A DNA stretch of 64,000 bases from Acidipila sp. EB88 (lineage in GTDB: Bacteria; Acidobacteriota; Terriglobia; Terriglobales; Acidobacteriaceae): the NCBI RefSeq assembly GCF_003858395.1, contig NZ_QWEV01000005.1:2542001-2606000 (forward strand), given 5' to 3'. The notes beneath the pieces were generated by a model. That model was not told where the DNA came from. It saw nothing but the letters and a program-made list of their open reading frames with translations, and searched no databases. The translations under genes were made by a program, and so were the position numbers. Position 1 is the first letter of the stretch. Each line of letters starts with the position of its first letter. Of the stretch, positions 33,674 to 42,996 are shown piece by piece.

Positions 33674-34579
33674 TTACCGCAGCAGGTCTTCCAGCGCCAG
33701 CGACAGCTCCGTCTTGGCATCGCGATACTTCACAATCACCGGCGTGTACACGCTCAGGCCCCACTCGGCAGCCTTGCCCTTCTGCACAGCACGCGCGCCC
33801 GGCACCACCACTGCATTCTCCGGGATGATCAACGGCATGCCTGCCGTCGCCCTTAGTACCTCGCCCGTGACCACGTCATACACGGGAGTCCCGCGGGTCA
33901 GCACGGTCCCGGCAGCCAGCACCGCGCCCTTGCGCACGATGGTGCCTTCGTACACACCGCAGTTGCCGCCCACCAGCACATCATCTTCAAGAATCACGGG
34001 GCTCGCATTCACCGGCTCGAGCACCCCGCCGATCTGCGCCGCGGCGCTCAGGTGCACGCGCTTGCCCACCTGCGCGCACGAGCCCACCAGCGCATGCGAG
34101 TCCACCATCGTGCCCGCGTCCACATACGCTCCCACGTTCACGTACATCGGCGGCATGCACACCACGCCCGGCGCCAGGTAGGCACCGGCCCGCACCGACG
34201 AGCCGCCCGGCACCACGCGCACACCATCGGCCACGGCCCAATCCCGCGCAGGGTACGTGTGCTTGTCCACGAAAGGGAAGTGTTCGCCACCCACATTCGG
34301 CCCGAGACCCTGCAACTGCCCCAGCCGGAAGCCCAGCAGGATCCCGCGCTTCACCCACGCGTTTACGCGCCAGCCCAGGGCTGTGCTCGTGTCCGGCTCA
34401 GCGGAGCGCAGGGTGCCTGCTTCCAGGGCATCGCGCAATTCCACAAAGGCTGCCATCGCGCTCGCATCCTGCACGGCGGCAGCGCCCGCCGCAAAGGCCG
34501 TCTCGATCCGTGTTTCCAGCTCGGCATGTTCCACGTTGGTCAACGATTGTTGCAGGGTTTCAGACACTGATTCAGGCAT
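33674..34579 (-). CDS. dapD: Tetrahydrodipicolinate N-succinyltransferase
   Basis: Third committed step of the succinylase route to diaminopimelate and lysine: succinyl-CoA plus tetrahydrodipicolinate. A 301-residue protein with an N-terminal helical domain and a left-handed beta-helix built of hexapeptide repeats ([49 protein letters not shown]), followed by QIGGVLEP and [15 protein letters not shown]. The ATG at 34579 begins the conserved helix. It is separated from dapA upstream by 279 bases with no gene. The enzyme is the lysine-branch marker in this cluster. Confidence 0.93.
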   Translation of the reverse strand: MPESVSETLQQSLTNVEHAELETRIETAFAAGAAAVQDASAMAAFVELRDALEAGTLRSAEPDTSTALGWRVNAWVKRGILLGFRLGQLQGLGPNVGGEHFPFVDKHTYPARDWAVADGVRVVPGGSSVRAGAYLAPGVVCMPPMYVNVGAYVDAGTMVDSHALVGSCAQVGKRVHLSAAAQIGGVLEPVNASPVILEDDVLVGGNCGVYEGTIVRKGAVLAAGTVLTRGTPVYDVVTGEVLRATAGMPLIIPENAVVVPGARAVQKGKAAEWGLSVYTPVIVKYRDAKTELSLALEDLLR

Positions 34580-34858
34580 GGTGTTCCGTAGTTCCTTCCA
34601 GTCGGGGGTAAGGCTGAGGCAAAGGTTCTTTTCGTTGTAATGAAAACAGTAGCGGCCGCCCAAGTCCTGTAACCCGGGGCAAGCCGCTCAACACGCTACG
34701 CTTTGTCGCGCTGATTGCTGCACCCGTTCTACAGGCACCACAACGATCAGCAGGGGCACGCAGCGCCCGGTTGTGCGCGCCTCGGTGCATGCCGGCGGCC
34801 GCACCCCCTGATGAAAACAAGCGCGGCGTCGTAACGCAGCACCACCGCGGTCGGCTGC

Positions 34859-35812
34859 CTAGCGCGCCGCGGCCGCGGACTCGACCTGGTCCAGGAGTCC
34901 AAGCCCACTGGCCAGCGCATGCAACCGCTCTCGCGTCGCCGCGGTTACCGGCATCATCGGCAGGCGATACGTCTCGTGCAGTTTGCCCATCATCGCCAGC
35001 AGCGCTTTCACCGGTCCGGGGCTCGGCTCCAGGAAGCTTGCCACCATCAGGGGAAAGCACGTGTGATTCAGGCTGCGCGCGGTCGCCCAGTCATTGCGCA
35101 GCGCCGCCTGCACCAACCCGGCAATCTCTCGGGGCAGCACGTTTGAGGTCACAGAGATCAGCCCGGCGCCGCCGGCTCCCAGCACGCCAAGGCACATCGC
35201 ATCGTCCCCGGCATACACCTGGAACGTGCGCGGCAGCAGGCACAGCAGCTCGGCGATCTGCGCCATGTTGCCGCTCGACTCCTTGACCGCCACGATGTTG
35301 TCGCAGCTCTCCGCGAGCCGCACTACCGTTGCAGGCTCCAGGTTCACCCCGGTGCGTCCCGGGATGTTGTACAGCACCACTGGAAACGGCGCGACCGCCT
35401 GCGCCACTGCCTGGAAATGTTGAAACTGCCCTTCCTGTCCAGGCTTGTTGTAGAACGGGTTTGCCGTCAAAATCGCCGAAACACCGGGGATCGCCGCTGC
35501 TTCCTGCGCGCGCTCCACAGCCTCGCGCGTTGAGTTGCTCGAACAGCCCGCCCACACCGGCACGCGCAATGCCGCCTGCGCCGCAACCACCCGGATCACC
35601 TGTGCCCACTCCGCGTGCGAGAGCGTCGGTGTTTCTCCCGTGGTGCCGCAGGCCACCAGCCAGTCCACGCCGGCCGGCAGCTTTTCCGTGCTGCCCGCCT
35701 CCTGCGGCTGACCGATCTGCCAGTCCACCAAAGCCCGCAATGCCGGTTCGTCTACCGCGCCATCGGCGCGAAACGGGGTCACCAGCGCTGTTCCACATCC
35801 AACCAGTTTCAT
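34859..35812 (-). CDS. dapA: 4-hydroxy-tetrahydrodipicolinate synthase
   Basis: Condenses pyruvate with aspartate-4-semialdehyde, first lysine-specific step. A TIM-barrel protein of 317 residues with GTTGETPTLS at 57-66, Tyr148 in LYNIPGRTG and the Schiff-base Lys177 in AVKESSGN. An insert of about ten residues (GQPQEAGSTEKLPAGVD) in the first third is unusual. The start at 35812 is a conventional MKLVGCGTALVTPF. It precedes dapD on the same strand. Confidence 0.94.
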   Translation of the reverse strand: MKLVGCGTALVTPFRADGAVDEPALRALVDWQIGQPQEAGSTEKLPAGVDWLVACGTTGETPTLSHAEWAQVIRVVAAQAALRVPVWAGCSSNSTREAVERAQEAAAIPGVSAILTANPFYNKPGQEGQFQHFQAVAQAVAPFPVVLYNIPGRTGVNLEPATVVRLAESCDNIVAVKESSGNMAQIAELLCLLPRTFQVYAGDDAMCLGVLGAGGAGLISVTSNVLPREIAGLVQAALRNDWATARSLNHTCFPLMVASFLEPSPGPVKALLAMMGKLHETYRLPMMPVTAATRERLHALASGLGLLDQVESAAAAR

Positions 35813-35995
35813 ACCTTCCCGAGTCTATACCGCGCATTCCCGCGCCCAAAATGCGGAGCCCGCACCGCGCGTTTCCCGATCCTGCATCGCGCGAGCCCCC
35901 GCGTCGCCGGCATGCTGCAGCCGACGCACCCGCTGCCGATAAGCCCGGCAGCACCATGCGGGCCCGCCTGCCCGCAACCCACCGCGAGGGCGTCC

Positions 35996-36958
35996 ATGAC
36001 TTCCAATCTGATCTCCACCCTGATCCTGACCCGGAACGAAGAGCAGGACCTACCGGCGTGCCTCCAGTCTGTCGCGTGCTGCGACGACGTGCATGTGTTC
36101 GACTCCTGCTCCACCGACAACACATGCGCAATTGCCCGGGCGTTCGGTGCGCACGTGCACCAGCGCGCGTTTGACTCCTACGCCGCCCAGCGCAACGCCG
36201 CCCTCGATACCGTCCCGTTCCGCCACCCATGGGTGCTGGTGCTTGATGCTGACGAACGCATCAACCCCGAGCTCTGGACGGAAGCCACGGCCGCCGTGGC
36301 CGCGCTTCCGCTTTCCGACGAGCCCCCCGTGGCTGCCTTCCGGATCCGGCGGCACGACCACTTCTTCAACCGCCCGCTGCGCCACGCCCAGATCCTGTCG
36401 CTCTATCCCCGTCTCGTCCGCCTCGGCCGCGTGCGCTACACCCGTGCCATCAACGAGTTCCTGGAGACCGACGGCGAGACCCGCACCCTGCGCGGCAGCT
36501 TCCAGCACTACCCGTTTTCCAAGGGCCTCGCCCGCTGGTTTGAGAAGCACAACCAGTACTCGTCGATGGAAGCCGAGATCGTCGCCGACCGCGCTTTTCG
36601 CGGCGAAGCCAGCCTTCACACCGCCTTGCTCCACCCCGACTTCCACACCCGCCATCGCGCCCGCAAGGCCATCTTTTACCTGCTGCCTGCGCGACCATTG
36701 GTGCGCTGGCTCTACATCCTGGTCGCGCGCGGCGGCCTGCTCGACGGCACCGCCGGCATCGCCTACGCCACGCTGCAGGCCTTTTACGAGTGGCAGATCG
36801 TGCTCAAAACACGCGAGCGGCTCGCCGCCTCCATGCCCACGCATCTGGTCGCCACGCATCCCACGCTGCCGCCCGCGCCGGCTGCCGCCGTAGCCACGGC
36901 AGCCGGTAGCCAAGGTCACCTGTACCGCGAGGAAGCTTTAGCATGCGACCGCGCTTGA
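35996..36958 (+). CDS. Glycosyltransferase family 2, WaaE/KdtX-like (first of a pair)
   Basis: A 320-residue cytoplasmic GT-A glycosyltransferase of the branch that includes WaaE-type glucosyltransferases. The N-terminal LILTRNEEQDLPACLQSV, DVHVFDSCSTDNT, and QRNAALDT lead to the DXD-like VLDADERINPE. A C-terminal helix-rich part (AFYEWQIVLKTRERL) ends in a Pro/Ala-rich tail. It shares long stretches with the next gene (for example DDVHVFDS and GAHVHQRAFDSYAAQRNA), so the two are sister copies. Start ATG 35996 has GAGGG five bases upstream. Confidence 0.87.
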   Translation: MTSNLISTLILTRNEEQDLPACLQSVACCDDVHVFDSCSTDNTCAIARAFGAHVHQRAFDSYAAQRNAALDTVPFRHPWVLVLDADERINPELWTEATAAVAALPLSDEPPVAAFRIRRHDHFFNRPLRHAQILSLYPRLVRLGRVRYTRAINEFLETDGETRTLRGSFQHYPFSKGLARWFEKHNQYSSMEAEIVADRAFRGEASLHTALLHPDFHTRHRARKAIFYLLPARPLVRWLYILVARGGLLDGTAGIAYATLQAFYEWQIVLKTRERLAASMPTHLVATHPTLPPAPAAAVATAAGSQGHLYREEALACDRA

Positions 36959-36986
36959 GGCAGTGCTCCCGGTACACTGCAGTTGA

Positions 36987-37011
36987 CCGGAACCAGTTCA
37001 CTGGCTTCCGG
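36987..37011 (+). promoter_or_regulatory. Stem-loop in the leader of the second glycosyltransferase
   Basis: CCGGAACCAGT pairs with ACTGG-C-TTCCGG around a TC loop, with a single bulge. A second inverted repeat (CCGGT/ACCGG) overlaps just upstream. It lies 38 bases before the start at 37049 and could be an attenuator or a regulator site. Confidence 0.35.
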
Positions 37012-37048
37012 GCACAGCCCCCGGTGAAAGCGAGCCAACCCCGAGCCC

Positions 37049-37885
37049 ATGCTCTCCGTCCTGATCATCACCAAAAATGAAGAGCTTGACCTGCCCGGCT
37101 GTCTCGCCTCCGTCGCCTGGTCCGACGACGTGCACGTCTTCGACTCCTTCTCCACCGACCGCACCGTCGAGATAGCCCGCGAGCACGGCGCGCACGTGCA
37201 CCAGCGCGCATTTGACTCCTACGCCGCGCAGCGCAACGCCGGGCTGCTCACCGTCGCCTATCGCTACCCCTGGCTGCTAATCCTCGACGCCGACGAACGC
37301 GCCAACCCCGAGATGCAGCGCGTGCTTGCCGCCCGCACCGCTGCCGCTCCAGCCGAGGTCGACGCCTTCCGCCTGCGTCGCCGCGATCACTTCCTCGGCC
37401 AGTGGCTCAAGCACGCGCAAACCACGCCCTTCTACATCCGCGTGCTGCGTCTCGGCCGCACACGCTTCCGCCGCGAGGTCAACGAGGTTGTCGAGGTCGA
37501 TGGCTCCATCGTGGACATCGAAGACGCCTACTTCGACCACTACCCGTTCTCTAAGGGCCTTACCCACTGGGTCGCCAAGCACAACAGCTACTCCTCCGGC
37601 GAAGCCAAAATCGTTGCTGCCAGCGCCTACGCCGGGGAAGTCTCCTGGAAAAAAGCCTTCTTTGCGAAAGACTTCAACGACAAGCACGCCGCACGGAAGG
37701 CCATCTTCTACTCGCTGCCCGGCCGCCCGCTCATGCGCTGGGCCTACCTCATGTTCTATCGACGCGGCATCCTCGACGGCCGCGCCGGCTTCGTCTACTC
37801 CACGCTGCAGGCCTTCTACGAGTGGCTGATTGTGCTCAAGACCCGCGAACTGCAGGAAGCCAAAGGATCGAAAAAGCAACGATGA
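37049..37885 (+). CDS. Glycosyltransferase family 2, WaaE/KdtX-like (second of a pair)
   Basis: A 278-residue sister of the preceding glycosyltransferase. It has the same motif set: LIITKNEELDLPGCL, DVHVFDSFSTDRTVEIA, AAQRNAGLL, ILDADERANPEM, and the helix-rich C-terminus AFYEWLIVLKTRELQ, but without the Pro/Ala tail. Its stop codon overlaps the start of the acetyltransferase by four bases. The three genes look like an operon for assembling or decorating a surface polysaccharide or lipid-linked sugar. Confidence 0.88.
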   Translation: MLSVLIITKNEELDLPGCLASVAWSDDVHVFDSFSTDRTVEIAREHGAHVHQRAFDSYAAQRNAGLLTVAYRYPWLLILDADERANPEMQRVLAARTAAAPAEVDAFRLRRRDHFLGQWLKHAQTTPFYIRVLRLGRTRFRREVNEVVEVDGSIVDIEDAYFDHYPFSKGLTHWVAKHNSYSSGEAKIVAASAYAGEVSWKKAFFAKDFNDKHAARKAIFYSLPGRPLMRWAYLMFYRRGILDGRAGFVYSTLQAFYEWLIVLKTRELQEAKGSKKQR

Positions 37886-38481
37886 TCGAGCCAGCCACAT
37901 CCCCCGACCCATCTGCCGCACAAGTCGCCGACCCAACCCTGCGTGCGGCTTTTTCCCGCCGCAACCGGATCATGCGCCTGGTCTGGGGCATCACCTACGC
38001 TCTGCTCTACCGCCCCACGCCGCGCCCGATGCATGCCTGGCGCGCCATGCTCCTGCGCCTCTTCGGCGCCAAGCTCGGCGACAAGTGCCACTTCTACGCC
38101 AAGGGCCGCATCTGGGCCCCGTGGAACCTGGTCTGCGAAGACCGCGTCTCGCTCGCCGACGATGCCGAGCTCTACAACCCTTCGCCCTTCTACTTCGGCT
38201 CGCACGCCATCGTTTCGCAGGGAGCGTACGTCTGCGGCGCCACCCACACTTACAACGACCCCACCTTCCCACTCACCTCGGCTCCAATGCGGTTCGGCGC
38301 CTACTCCTGGGTCTGCGCCCGTGCCATCGTGTCGCCCGGCGTCAACCTCGGCAACGGCGCGATCCTGGGTCTCGGCTCCATCGCCACCCGCGACCTCGAA
38401 CCCTTTGGCGTCTACGCCGGCGTCCCCGCAAAGAAAATCCGCGAACGCGAACGCACAGCCGTGCCTGCCGAATGTCGCTGA
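37882..38481 (+). CDS. WcaF-like hexapeptide acetyltransferase
   Basis: A 199-residue protein with a left-handed beta-helix (AKLGDKCHFYAKGRIWAPWNLVCEDRVSLADDAELYNPSPFYFGSHAIVSQGAYVCGATHTY) similar to WcaF of colanic acid synthesis, including the catalytic-type His in CGATHTYNDP. It should O-acetylate a sugar of the polymer made by the two glycosyltransferases upstream. The start codon overlaps the previous stop (ATGA). A terminator follows at 38551. Confidence 0.87.
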   Translation: MIEPATSPDPSAAQVADPTLRAAFSRRNRIMRLVWGITYALLYRPTPRPMHAWRAMLLRLFGAKLGDKCHFYAKGRIWAPWNLVCEDRVSLADDAELYNPSPFYFGSHAIVSQGAYVCGATHTYNDPTFPLTSAPMRFGAYSWVCARAIVSPGVNLGNGAILGLGSIATRDLEPFGVYAGVPAKKIRERERTAVPAECR

Positions 38482-38550
38482 ATAGCTAAACCTGCTGGCC
38501 CAGCGCTGTTGCCGCTCATGCTCACTTCGAGATGAGCCCAGGGATCAGAT

Positions 38551-38588
38551 ACAAAGGCCGCCCTCGTGGTTCCGAGAGCGGCCTTTGT
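38551..38588 (+). terminator. Terminator after the polysaccharide gene trio
   Basis: ACAAAGGCCGC arms with inner CTCG/CGAG pairing, 69 bases past the stop at 38481. Confidence 0.78.
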
Positions 38589-38601
38589 GTCTGCGGGGTA
38601 C

Positions 38602-38632
38602 TCCCCACGAAGTGAGCGCCTCCCGTGCGAGG
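38602..38632 (+). repeat. Double-hairpin element, decayed copy
   Basis: CCCCACGAAGTGAGC resembles stem 1, but GTGAG no longer pairs with it and the second hairpin is broken. It retains the upstream GGGTACTC flank seen at other copies. Confidence 0.55.
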
Positions 38633-38690
38633 ATTTTGCTTGGGGTGAGCCGCAACTGGCTCACTGAAGCGCGGCGGCTCGTGCGGGTGC

Positions 38691-39452
38691 CTAAACGTGC
38701 ATCGCTGCGAACATGTCGAGAAACTCCTGGTACTTGCCATCCTTCTCTGCGGTACGCAAAGGCTTCACTCGCTCGACCAGGATTTCGCCCTTCTCGAGAG
38801 TGTTCTGCTCCAGGATCTGCATCACCTCGCTGGTGTATGCCTCAAGAGGCATGGCACGCGGATCGCTGGCTTGCTGCGGACCGCCCAGCTCTGTCTGCAC
38901 ATACGGCGGCGCGAGCTCCAGCACTTCAACGCTGGTCTTCTGCAGTTGCACGCGCAGCGCATCGAGCCAGTTATGCATAAAGGCCTTGGTCGCGCTGTAC
39001 ACCGGACCCGGCGGGTAGGGAACAAACGCAAGCCCGGAAGTGGTCACCATCAGCGTCGAGTGCGGCTGTGCCCGCAGCACGGGCAGCAGTGCCGCCGACA
39101 GTTGCACAACGCCGGTGATGTTGGTTTGGATCGTGCTGTAAGCGCGCTCAAGATCGACCGCATCTGCCGTGTAGTCCTCGTGCCCGGCGATCCCCGCGTT
39201 GTTGATTAATACATTTAATTGAGGGAACTGTGCCTTCACCGACTCCGCGAACTTCGCAATGGCCGCAGTGTCACTTAAGTCCACAGCGATACCGGTCATC
39301 CCGGGATTGCGCCCGGTGACCTCGTCCAGCAGTGCCTGTCGCCGCCCGGCGATAATGACCTTGTTTCCCTTGCCGTGCAGTGCCTCGGCAAGGGCGCGGC
39401 CGATACCGCTGGTGGCTCCTGTGACTAGGATGGTATTGCCTGAGATTTTCAT
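38691..39452 (-). CDS. DltE-like short-chain dehydrogenase/reductase
   Basis: A 253-residue short-chain dehydrogenase with TGATSGIG at 11-18 and YSATKAFMH for the catalytic Tyr/Lys. The head MKISGNTILVTGATSGIGRALAEALHGKGNKVIIAGRRQALLDEV and the tail EILVERVKPLRTAEKDG fit the COG3967 (DltE) group, whose physiological role is not settled. The ribosome site GGAGGG four bases before the ATG is the strongest of this region. An inverted repeat (CCGTAC/GTACGG, 39465-39489) lies just upstream. Confidence 0.85.
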   Translation of the reverse strand: MKISGNTILVTGATSGIGRALAEALHGKGNKVIIAGRRQALLDEVTGRNPGMTGIAVDLSDTAAIAKFAESVKAQFPQLNVLINNAGIAGHEDYTADAVDLERAYSTIQTNITGVVQLSAALLPVLRAQPHSTLMVTTSGLAFVPYPPGPVYSATKAFMHNWLDALRVQLQKTSVEVLELAPPYVQTELGGPQQASDPRAMPLEAYTSEVMQILEQNTLEKGEILVERVKPLRTAEKDGKYQEFLDMFAAMHV

Positions 39453-39464
39453 GGTCCCTCCTCG

Positions 39465-39489
39465 CCGTACTAGATGCATGGCGGTACGG
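39465..39489. promoter_or_regulatory. Inverted repeat upstream of the DltE-like gene
   Basis: CCGTAC at 39465-39470 is mirrored by GTACGG at 39484-39489, spacer 13 bases, starting 13 bases upstream of the start codon. It may be an operator; no promoter boxes are clear around it. Confidence 0.3.
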
Positions 39490-39693
39490 GTTGGAATCGA
39501 CTTAATTCCTGAACGAAGCGTTCGCCTCTCGACCTGCTGTACCGCAGCGCTGCAGTCGGATCCTGGCCATGCTGAAACACGATGGGTGTAGACGCCAAGA
39601 GTCACCGATGCCCTTCCTTGTGAGACACGCAACGGGAAAATAGGTGGGACGAGTTGGTCGTCGCCCGTTTGCTTCTTGTTCAAACAAGATCCG

Positions 39694-39722
39694 CTACGCA
39701 CTGGCCGCAAGCCGCGCTGGGC
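39694..39722 (+). repeat. Double-hairpin element, decayed fragment
   Basis: CTGGCCGCAAGCCGCGC resembles the end of stem 1 and the start of the second hairpin, but the closing GGCGG arm is lost. Confidence 0.4.
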
Positions 39723-39747
39723 AACTTGGTTTGAAGGGGGGCTTGCC

Positions 39748-40476
39748 TTAGCTCAGCTCCGTCGCAACGTCAGCAAAGTCCCACACGCCCGGCGCTTCCC
39801 GCGCCACCAGCCACTCCGCCGCCCGCACCGCACCATTCGCAAATCCCATCCGCGAGAACGCCTCGTGTCGAAGCGTTAGTACCTCTTCCGGCGACGACAG
39901 CGTTAGCACATGCAGTCCGGCGGCATCGGCCTCGCGATGCGAAGTAATCGGCGCCTCCGACTCCGGCGCAAACTGCCAAGCGGTCTGCTCCCGCGCCAGC
40001 CCCGCGGCCTGTTGCACGATGCGCTGCAGCGTCAACGCGGTGCCCGAGGGCACATCCTTCTTGGTCACGTGGTGCGTCTCTTCAATCTCCAGCGCATACC
40101 CCGGCAGCGCTGCCGCCAGCTGCTTCGCCGCACGAAAAAACGCCTGCACGCCCAGCGAGTAGTTCGTGCCATGCAGCAGGGAAGCGCCATGCGCCTCGGC
40201 CAGCGCCGCAAGCTCCGGCAGCGCGGCATACCAGCCGGTCGTGCCGACCACTACCTTCGCACCCTGCGGCAACAGCATGCGGAGGTTGTCCACCACCGCT
40301 TCCGGCGTCGTAAAGTCCACCACCACGTCAATCGACGCGAGAAAACCCGGCGTCAGTGCCCGTCCGCCATGGTTGTCTTCCGACGTCACCACCTGCAGAT
40401 CATGCCCGCGCTGCCGCACCACCTGCGCGACAGCCGAGCCGGTCTTACCGCGACCTAGAACCAGGAAATTCGACAT
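39748..40476 (-). CDS. dapB: 4-hydroxy-tetrahydrodipicolinate reductase
   Basis: NAD(P)H-dependent second step of lysine-branch synthesis, 242 residues. The Rossmann loop reads FLVLGRGKTGSAV near the N-terminus; catalytic EETHHVTKKDVPSGTAL is complete with the conserved His-His and Lys. Length is slightly short of the 250-270 usual for DapB, like other short-type enzymes. It comes just after lysC on the same strand, separated by one double-hairpin element. Confidence 0.93.
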   Translation of the reverse strand: MSNFLVLGRGKTGSAVAQVVRQRGHDLQVVTSEDNHGGRALTPGFLASIDVVVDFTTPEAVVDNLRMLLPQGAKVVVGTTGWYAALPELAALAEAHGASLLHGTNYSLGVQAFFRAAKQLAAALPGYALEIEETHHVTKKDVPSGTALTLQRIVQQAAGLAREQTAWQFAPESEAPITSHREADAAGLHVLTLSSPEEVLTLRHEAFSRMGFANGAVRAAEWLVAREAPGVWDFADVATELS

Positions 40477-40495
40477 GCATCCTCAACAAGCTAAG

Positions 40496-40527
40496 ACCGC
40501 CTGCGCGGCTTGCGGCCACTTCGTGGC
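40496..40527 (-). repeat. Double-hairpin dispersed element, copy 6 (inverted)
   Basis: Stem 1 GCCAC-TTC-GTGGC read on the plus strand; second hairpin intact. Lies between dapB and lysC, 16 bases after the lysC stop, so it may shape the shared transcript. Confidence 0.88.
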
Positions 40528-40543
40528 GGGTACTCTTGAAAGA

Positions 40544-41926
40544 CTAAGCCAGGCCTTCGACGTCGAAGATCGTTGGATCCGGGTCTGAAAAGAACTCCGC
40601 ATGCAGCGACCGAATCGCTTCTTCCACGTCGTCCTCGTCGATCATGAAGCTCATGTTGATCTCGCTCGCGCCCTGCGAAATCATCCGGACATTGATGTGC
40701 TTGATCGCGTTGAACAGCCGCGCCGCCGTGCCCGAGTGGCCGCGAATGTCCTCGCCCACCAGGCACACCAGCGCCTTGCGCCCCTCGTACTTCACATCCG
40801 CCAGCATCGACAGGTCCGCCGTAATCGCAGGCAGCGCCTCGTTCGAATCCACAGTCAGCGACACCGAAACCTCCGAGGTCGAGACCATGTCCACCACGCA
40901 TTTGTGCTTGTCGAAGATGTCGAAGATCGCCTTCATGTAGCCGTGCGTCATCAGCATGCGGCTCGCCACCACGTCCACGATCGTCAGCCGCTTCTTCGCG
41001 GCAATCGACTTTACAGGATTGCGGCACGGCGGCGCCAGCGCCTGGATGCGCGTGCCCTCGTTCGCGGCATTGCGCGAGTTCAACACCAGCACTGGGATGT
41101 TCTTTTTCACCGCCGGCAGAATCGTTGCCGGGTGCAGCACCTTCGCGCCGAAGTACGCGAGCTCCGCCGCCTCTTCAAACGAGATCGACCGCACCCGCAG
41201 TGCCGTCGGCACCACGCGCGGATCCGTCGTCATGATCCCATTCACATCCGTCCAGATTTCGATTGCTTCCGCGTTCACGCCCGCGCCCACCAGCGCGCCC
41301 GTGTAATCCGAGCCGCCACGTCCCAGCGTCGTCGTCACACCCTGCTCGGTCGAACCGATAAACCCGCCCATCACCACGGTCCGCCGCGCATCCGCATGCG
41401 GCAGCACAAACTTGCGCAGTTGCTCCTCGATGCGCGCATCGTTCGGCACCGCTTTCATATGCTGCGCGTCGGTGATGATGCACGTGCGCGCATCCACGTG
41501 CACGCCGTCGAGCCCCTGCTGGGCAAACGCCGCCGCGATGATCCGGCTCGACAACCGCTCGCCATACGACACGATCATGTCGTTGATGCGCGGCGTCAGT
41601 TCGCCCACCGCCGCCAGCCCGCGCAAGATCTCGTCCAGCGCCGCAAATTCCTGCGCCAGCCAGCCGCCGTCTACCCCAAGTTCGATTGCCACCGCCTGGT
41701 GGCGCACCAGCAAGCGCTCCGAGATCGCCAGCGCCGACTCGCGCTCACCACGCGCCGCAGTCGCCGCTGCCAGCAACAGTTGATCTGTAACCTTGGCCAT
41801 GGCAGATACCACCACGATCGGCTGCTGCTCCAACGTGCGCCGCCCGGCCACAATCGCGGTCGTGCGCTGCATCGCCGCCGCATCCTCCACGGAGGTCCCG
41901 CCAAACTTCATCACCACGTACTTCAT
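40544..41926 (-). CDS. lysC: Aspartate kinase
   Basis: First step of the aspartate family, making aspartyl-4-phosphate. A 460-residue kinase with KFGGTSVED at residues 7-15, GRGGSDYTGALVG in the active site and two ACT-type domains in the C-terminal third (KKRLTIVDVVASRMLMTHGYMKAIFDIF; LVGEDIRGHSGTAARLFNAI). The regulatory domains suggest feedback control by lysine or threonine. The ATG overlaps the stop of asd (ATGA), so the two are co-translated. Confidence 0.95.
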   Translation of the reverse strand: MKYVVMKFGGTSVEDAAAMQRTTAIVAGRRTLEQQPIVVVSAMAKVTDQLLLAAATAARGERESALAISERLLVRHQAVAIELGVDGGWLAQEFAALDEILRGLAAVGELTPRINDMIVSYGERLSSRIIAAAFAQQGLDGVHVDARTCIITDAQHMKAVPNDARIEEQLRKFVLPHADARRTVVMGGFIGSTEQGVTTTLGRGGSDYTGALVGAGVNAEAIEIWTDVNGIMTTDPRVVPTALRVRSISFEEAAELAYFGAKVLHPATILPAVKKNIPVLVLNSRNAANEGTRIQALAPPCRNPVKSIAAKKRLTIVDVVASRMLMTHGYMKAIFDIFDKHKCVVDMVSTSEVSVSLTVDSNEALPAITADLSMLADVKYEGRKALVCLVGEDIRGHSGTAARLFNAIKHINVRMISQGASEINMSFMIDEDDVEEAIRSLHAEFFSDPDPTIFDVEGLA

Positions 41927-42996
41927 CGGGCACCCCGCGCAGCTCTATCCGGCACTAAACGACCCTGCTGGTGCAGCAGTTCTGCGTTCAACAGCGCCGC
42001 ACCCGCGGCCCCGCGAATCGTGTTGTGCGACAACACCGTGAACTTCCAGTCCAGCAGCGTGCAGGGCCGCAAACGACCCACCACCGAGGCCATGCCGCCG
42101 CCACGCATCCGATCCAGGCGCGGTTGCGGCCGGTCTTCCGCGTGCAGGTACTCCACCGGCTGCTCCGGCGCCGAGGGCAACCCGCGCCCGCTCAACGGCC
42201 GGAACTGCTGCCAGCATTCCAGGATCTGCTCCGCCGTCGCCGGCTTGCGCAGCTTGATCGACACCGACTCCGTATGCCCGTCTTCCACCGCGACCCGGTT
42301 GCAGTGCGCCGTCATGCGCAGCGCCAGCGGCAGCGACTCACCCGCGTCCGACACGCCGCCCAGCAGCTTCGCCGTCTCGGCCACCATCTTCTCTTCTTCA
42401 TTGCGGATAAACGGCACCACGTTGCCCAGGATGTCCAGCGACGCCACGCCCGGGTAGCCCGCGCCCGAGATCGCCTGCATCGTCGTCACAAACAGGCTCT
42501 CGATGCCGAACGTCGCCTCCAGCGGCTTCAACGCCAGCACCAGTCCAATTGCCGAGCAGTTGGGGTTCGTGACAACATACCCGCCATCCGCCCAGCTCTG
42601 GTGGCGCACCATGCTGAGGTGCCCCTCGTTCACTTCCGGGATTACCAGCGGCGTGTGCGCTTCCATGCGAAACGCGGCCGAGTTCGAGATCACCGCGCAG
42701 CCCGCATTGGCAAACCGCGGCTCCAGTTCCAGCGCAATGTCCGTATCGAGCGCGGCAAAAATCACGCGCGGCGTATGCTCGTCCGGCACGGCCGGCGAAA
42801 GCGGCATGGCCGCATAGCGCTCCGGCAGCGGCGTCGACAGCTTCCAGCGCACGGCCTCGCCGTAGGGTTTGCCGCTCGAGCGGTCGCTCGCCGCCAGCCA
42901 CGTCACGTTGAACCAGGGATGGTTTGCGAGGAGTTCCAGAAAACGCTGCCCCACCATGCCGGTGGCGCCCAGTATGCCAATATCAACCTGTTGCAT
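41923..42996 (-). CDS. asd: Aspartate-semialdehyde dehydrogenase
   Basis: Second step of the aspartate family. A 357-residue enzyme with GATGMVGQ at 10-17 and the catalytic Cys147 in TNPNCSAIGL, of the archaeal/fungal-type branch that is slightly longer and more divergent than the classical bacterial one (FVTTMQAISGAGYPG, RVAVEDGHTESV). It precedes lysC with a four-base overlap. Together with lysC, dapB, dapA and dapD it supplies the pathway to tetrahydrodipicolinate and succinyl-DAP, while thrC at 60.4 kb uses the other branch. Confidence 0.93.
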   Translation of the reverse strand: MQQVDIGILGATGMVGQRFLELLANHPWFNVTWLAASDRSSGKPYGEAVRWKLSTPLPERYAAMPLSPAVPDEHTPRVIFAALDTDIALELEPRFANAGCAVISNSAAFRMEAHTPLVIPEVNEGHLSMVRHQSWADGGYVVTNPNCSAIGLVLALKPLEATFGIESLFVTTMQAISGAGYPGVASLDILGNVVPFIRNEEEKMVAETAKLLGGVSDAGESLPLALRMTAHCNRVAVEDGHTESVSIKLRKPATAEQILECWQQFRPLSGRGLPSAPEQPVEYLHAEDRPQPRLDRMRGGGMASVVGRLRPCTLLDWKFTVLSHNTIRGAAGAALLNAELLHQQGRLVPDRAARGAR

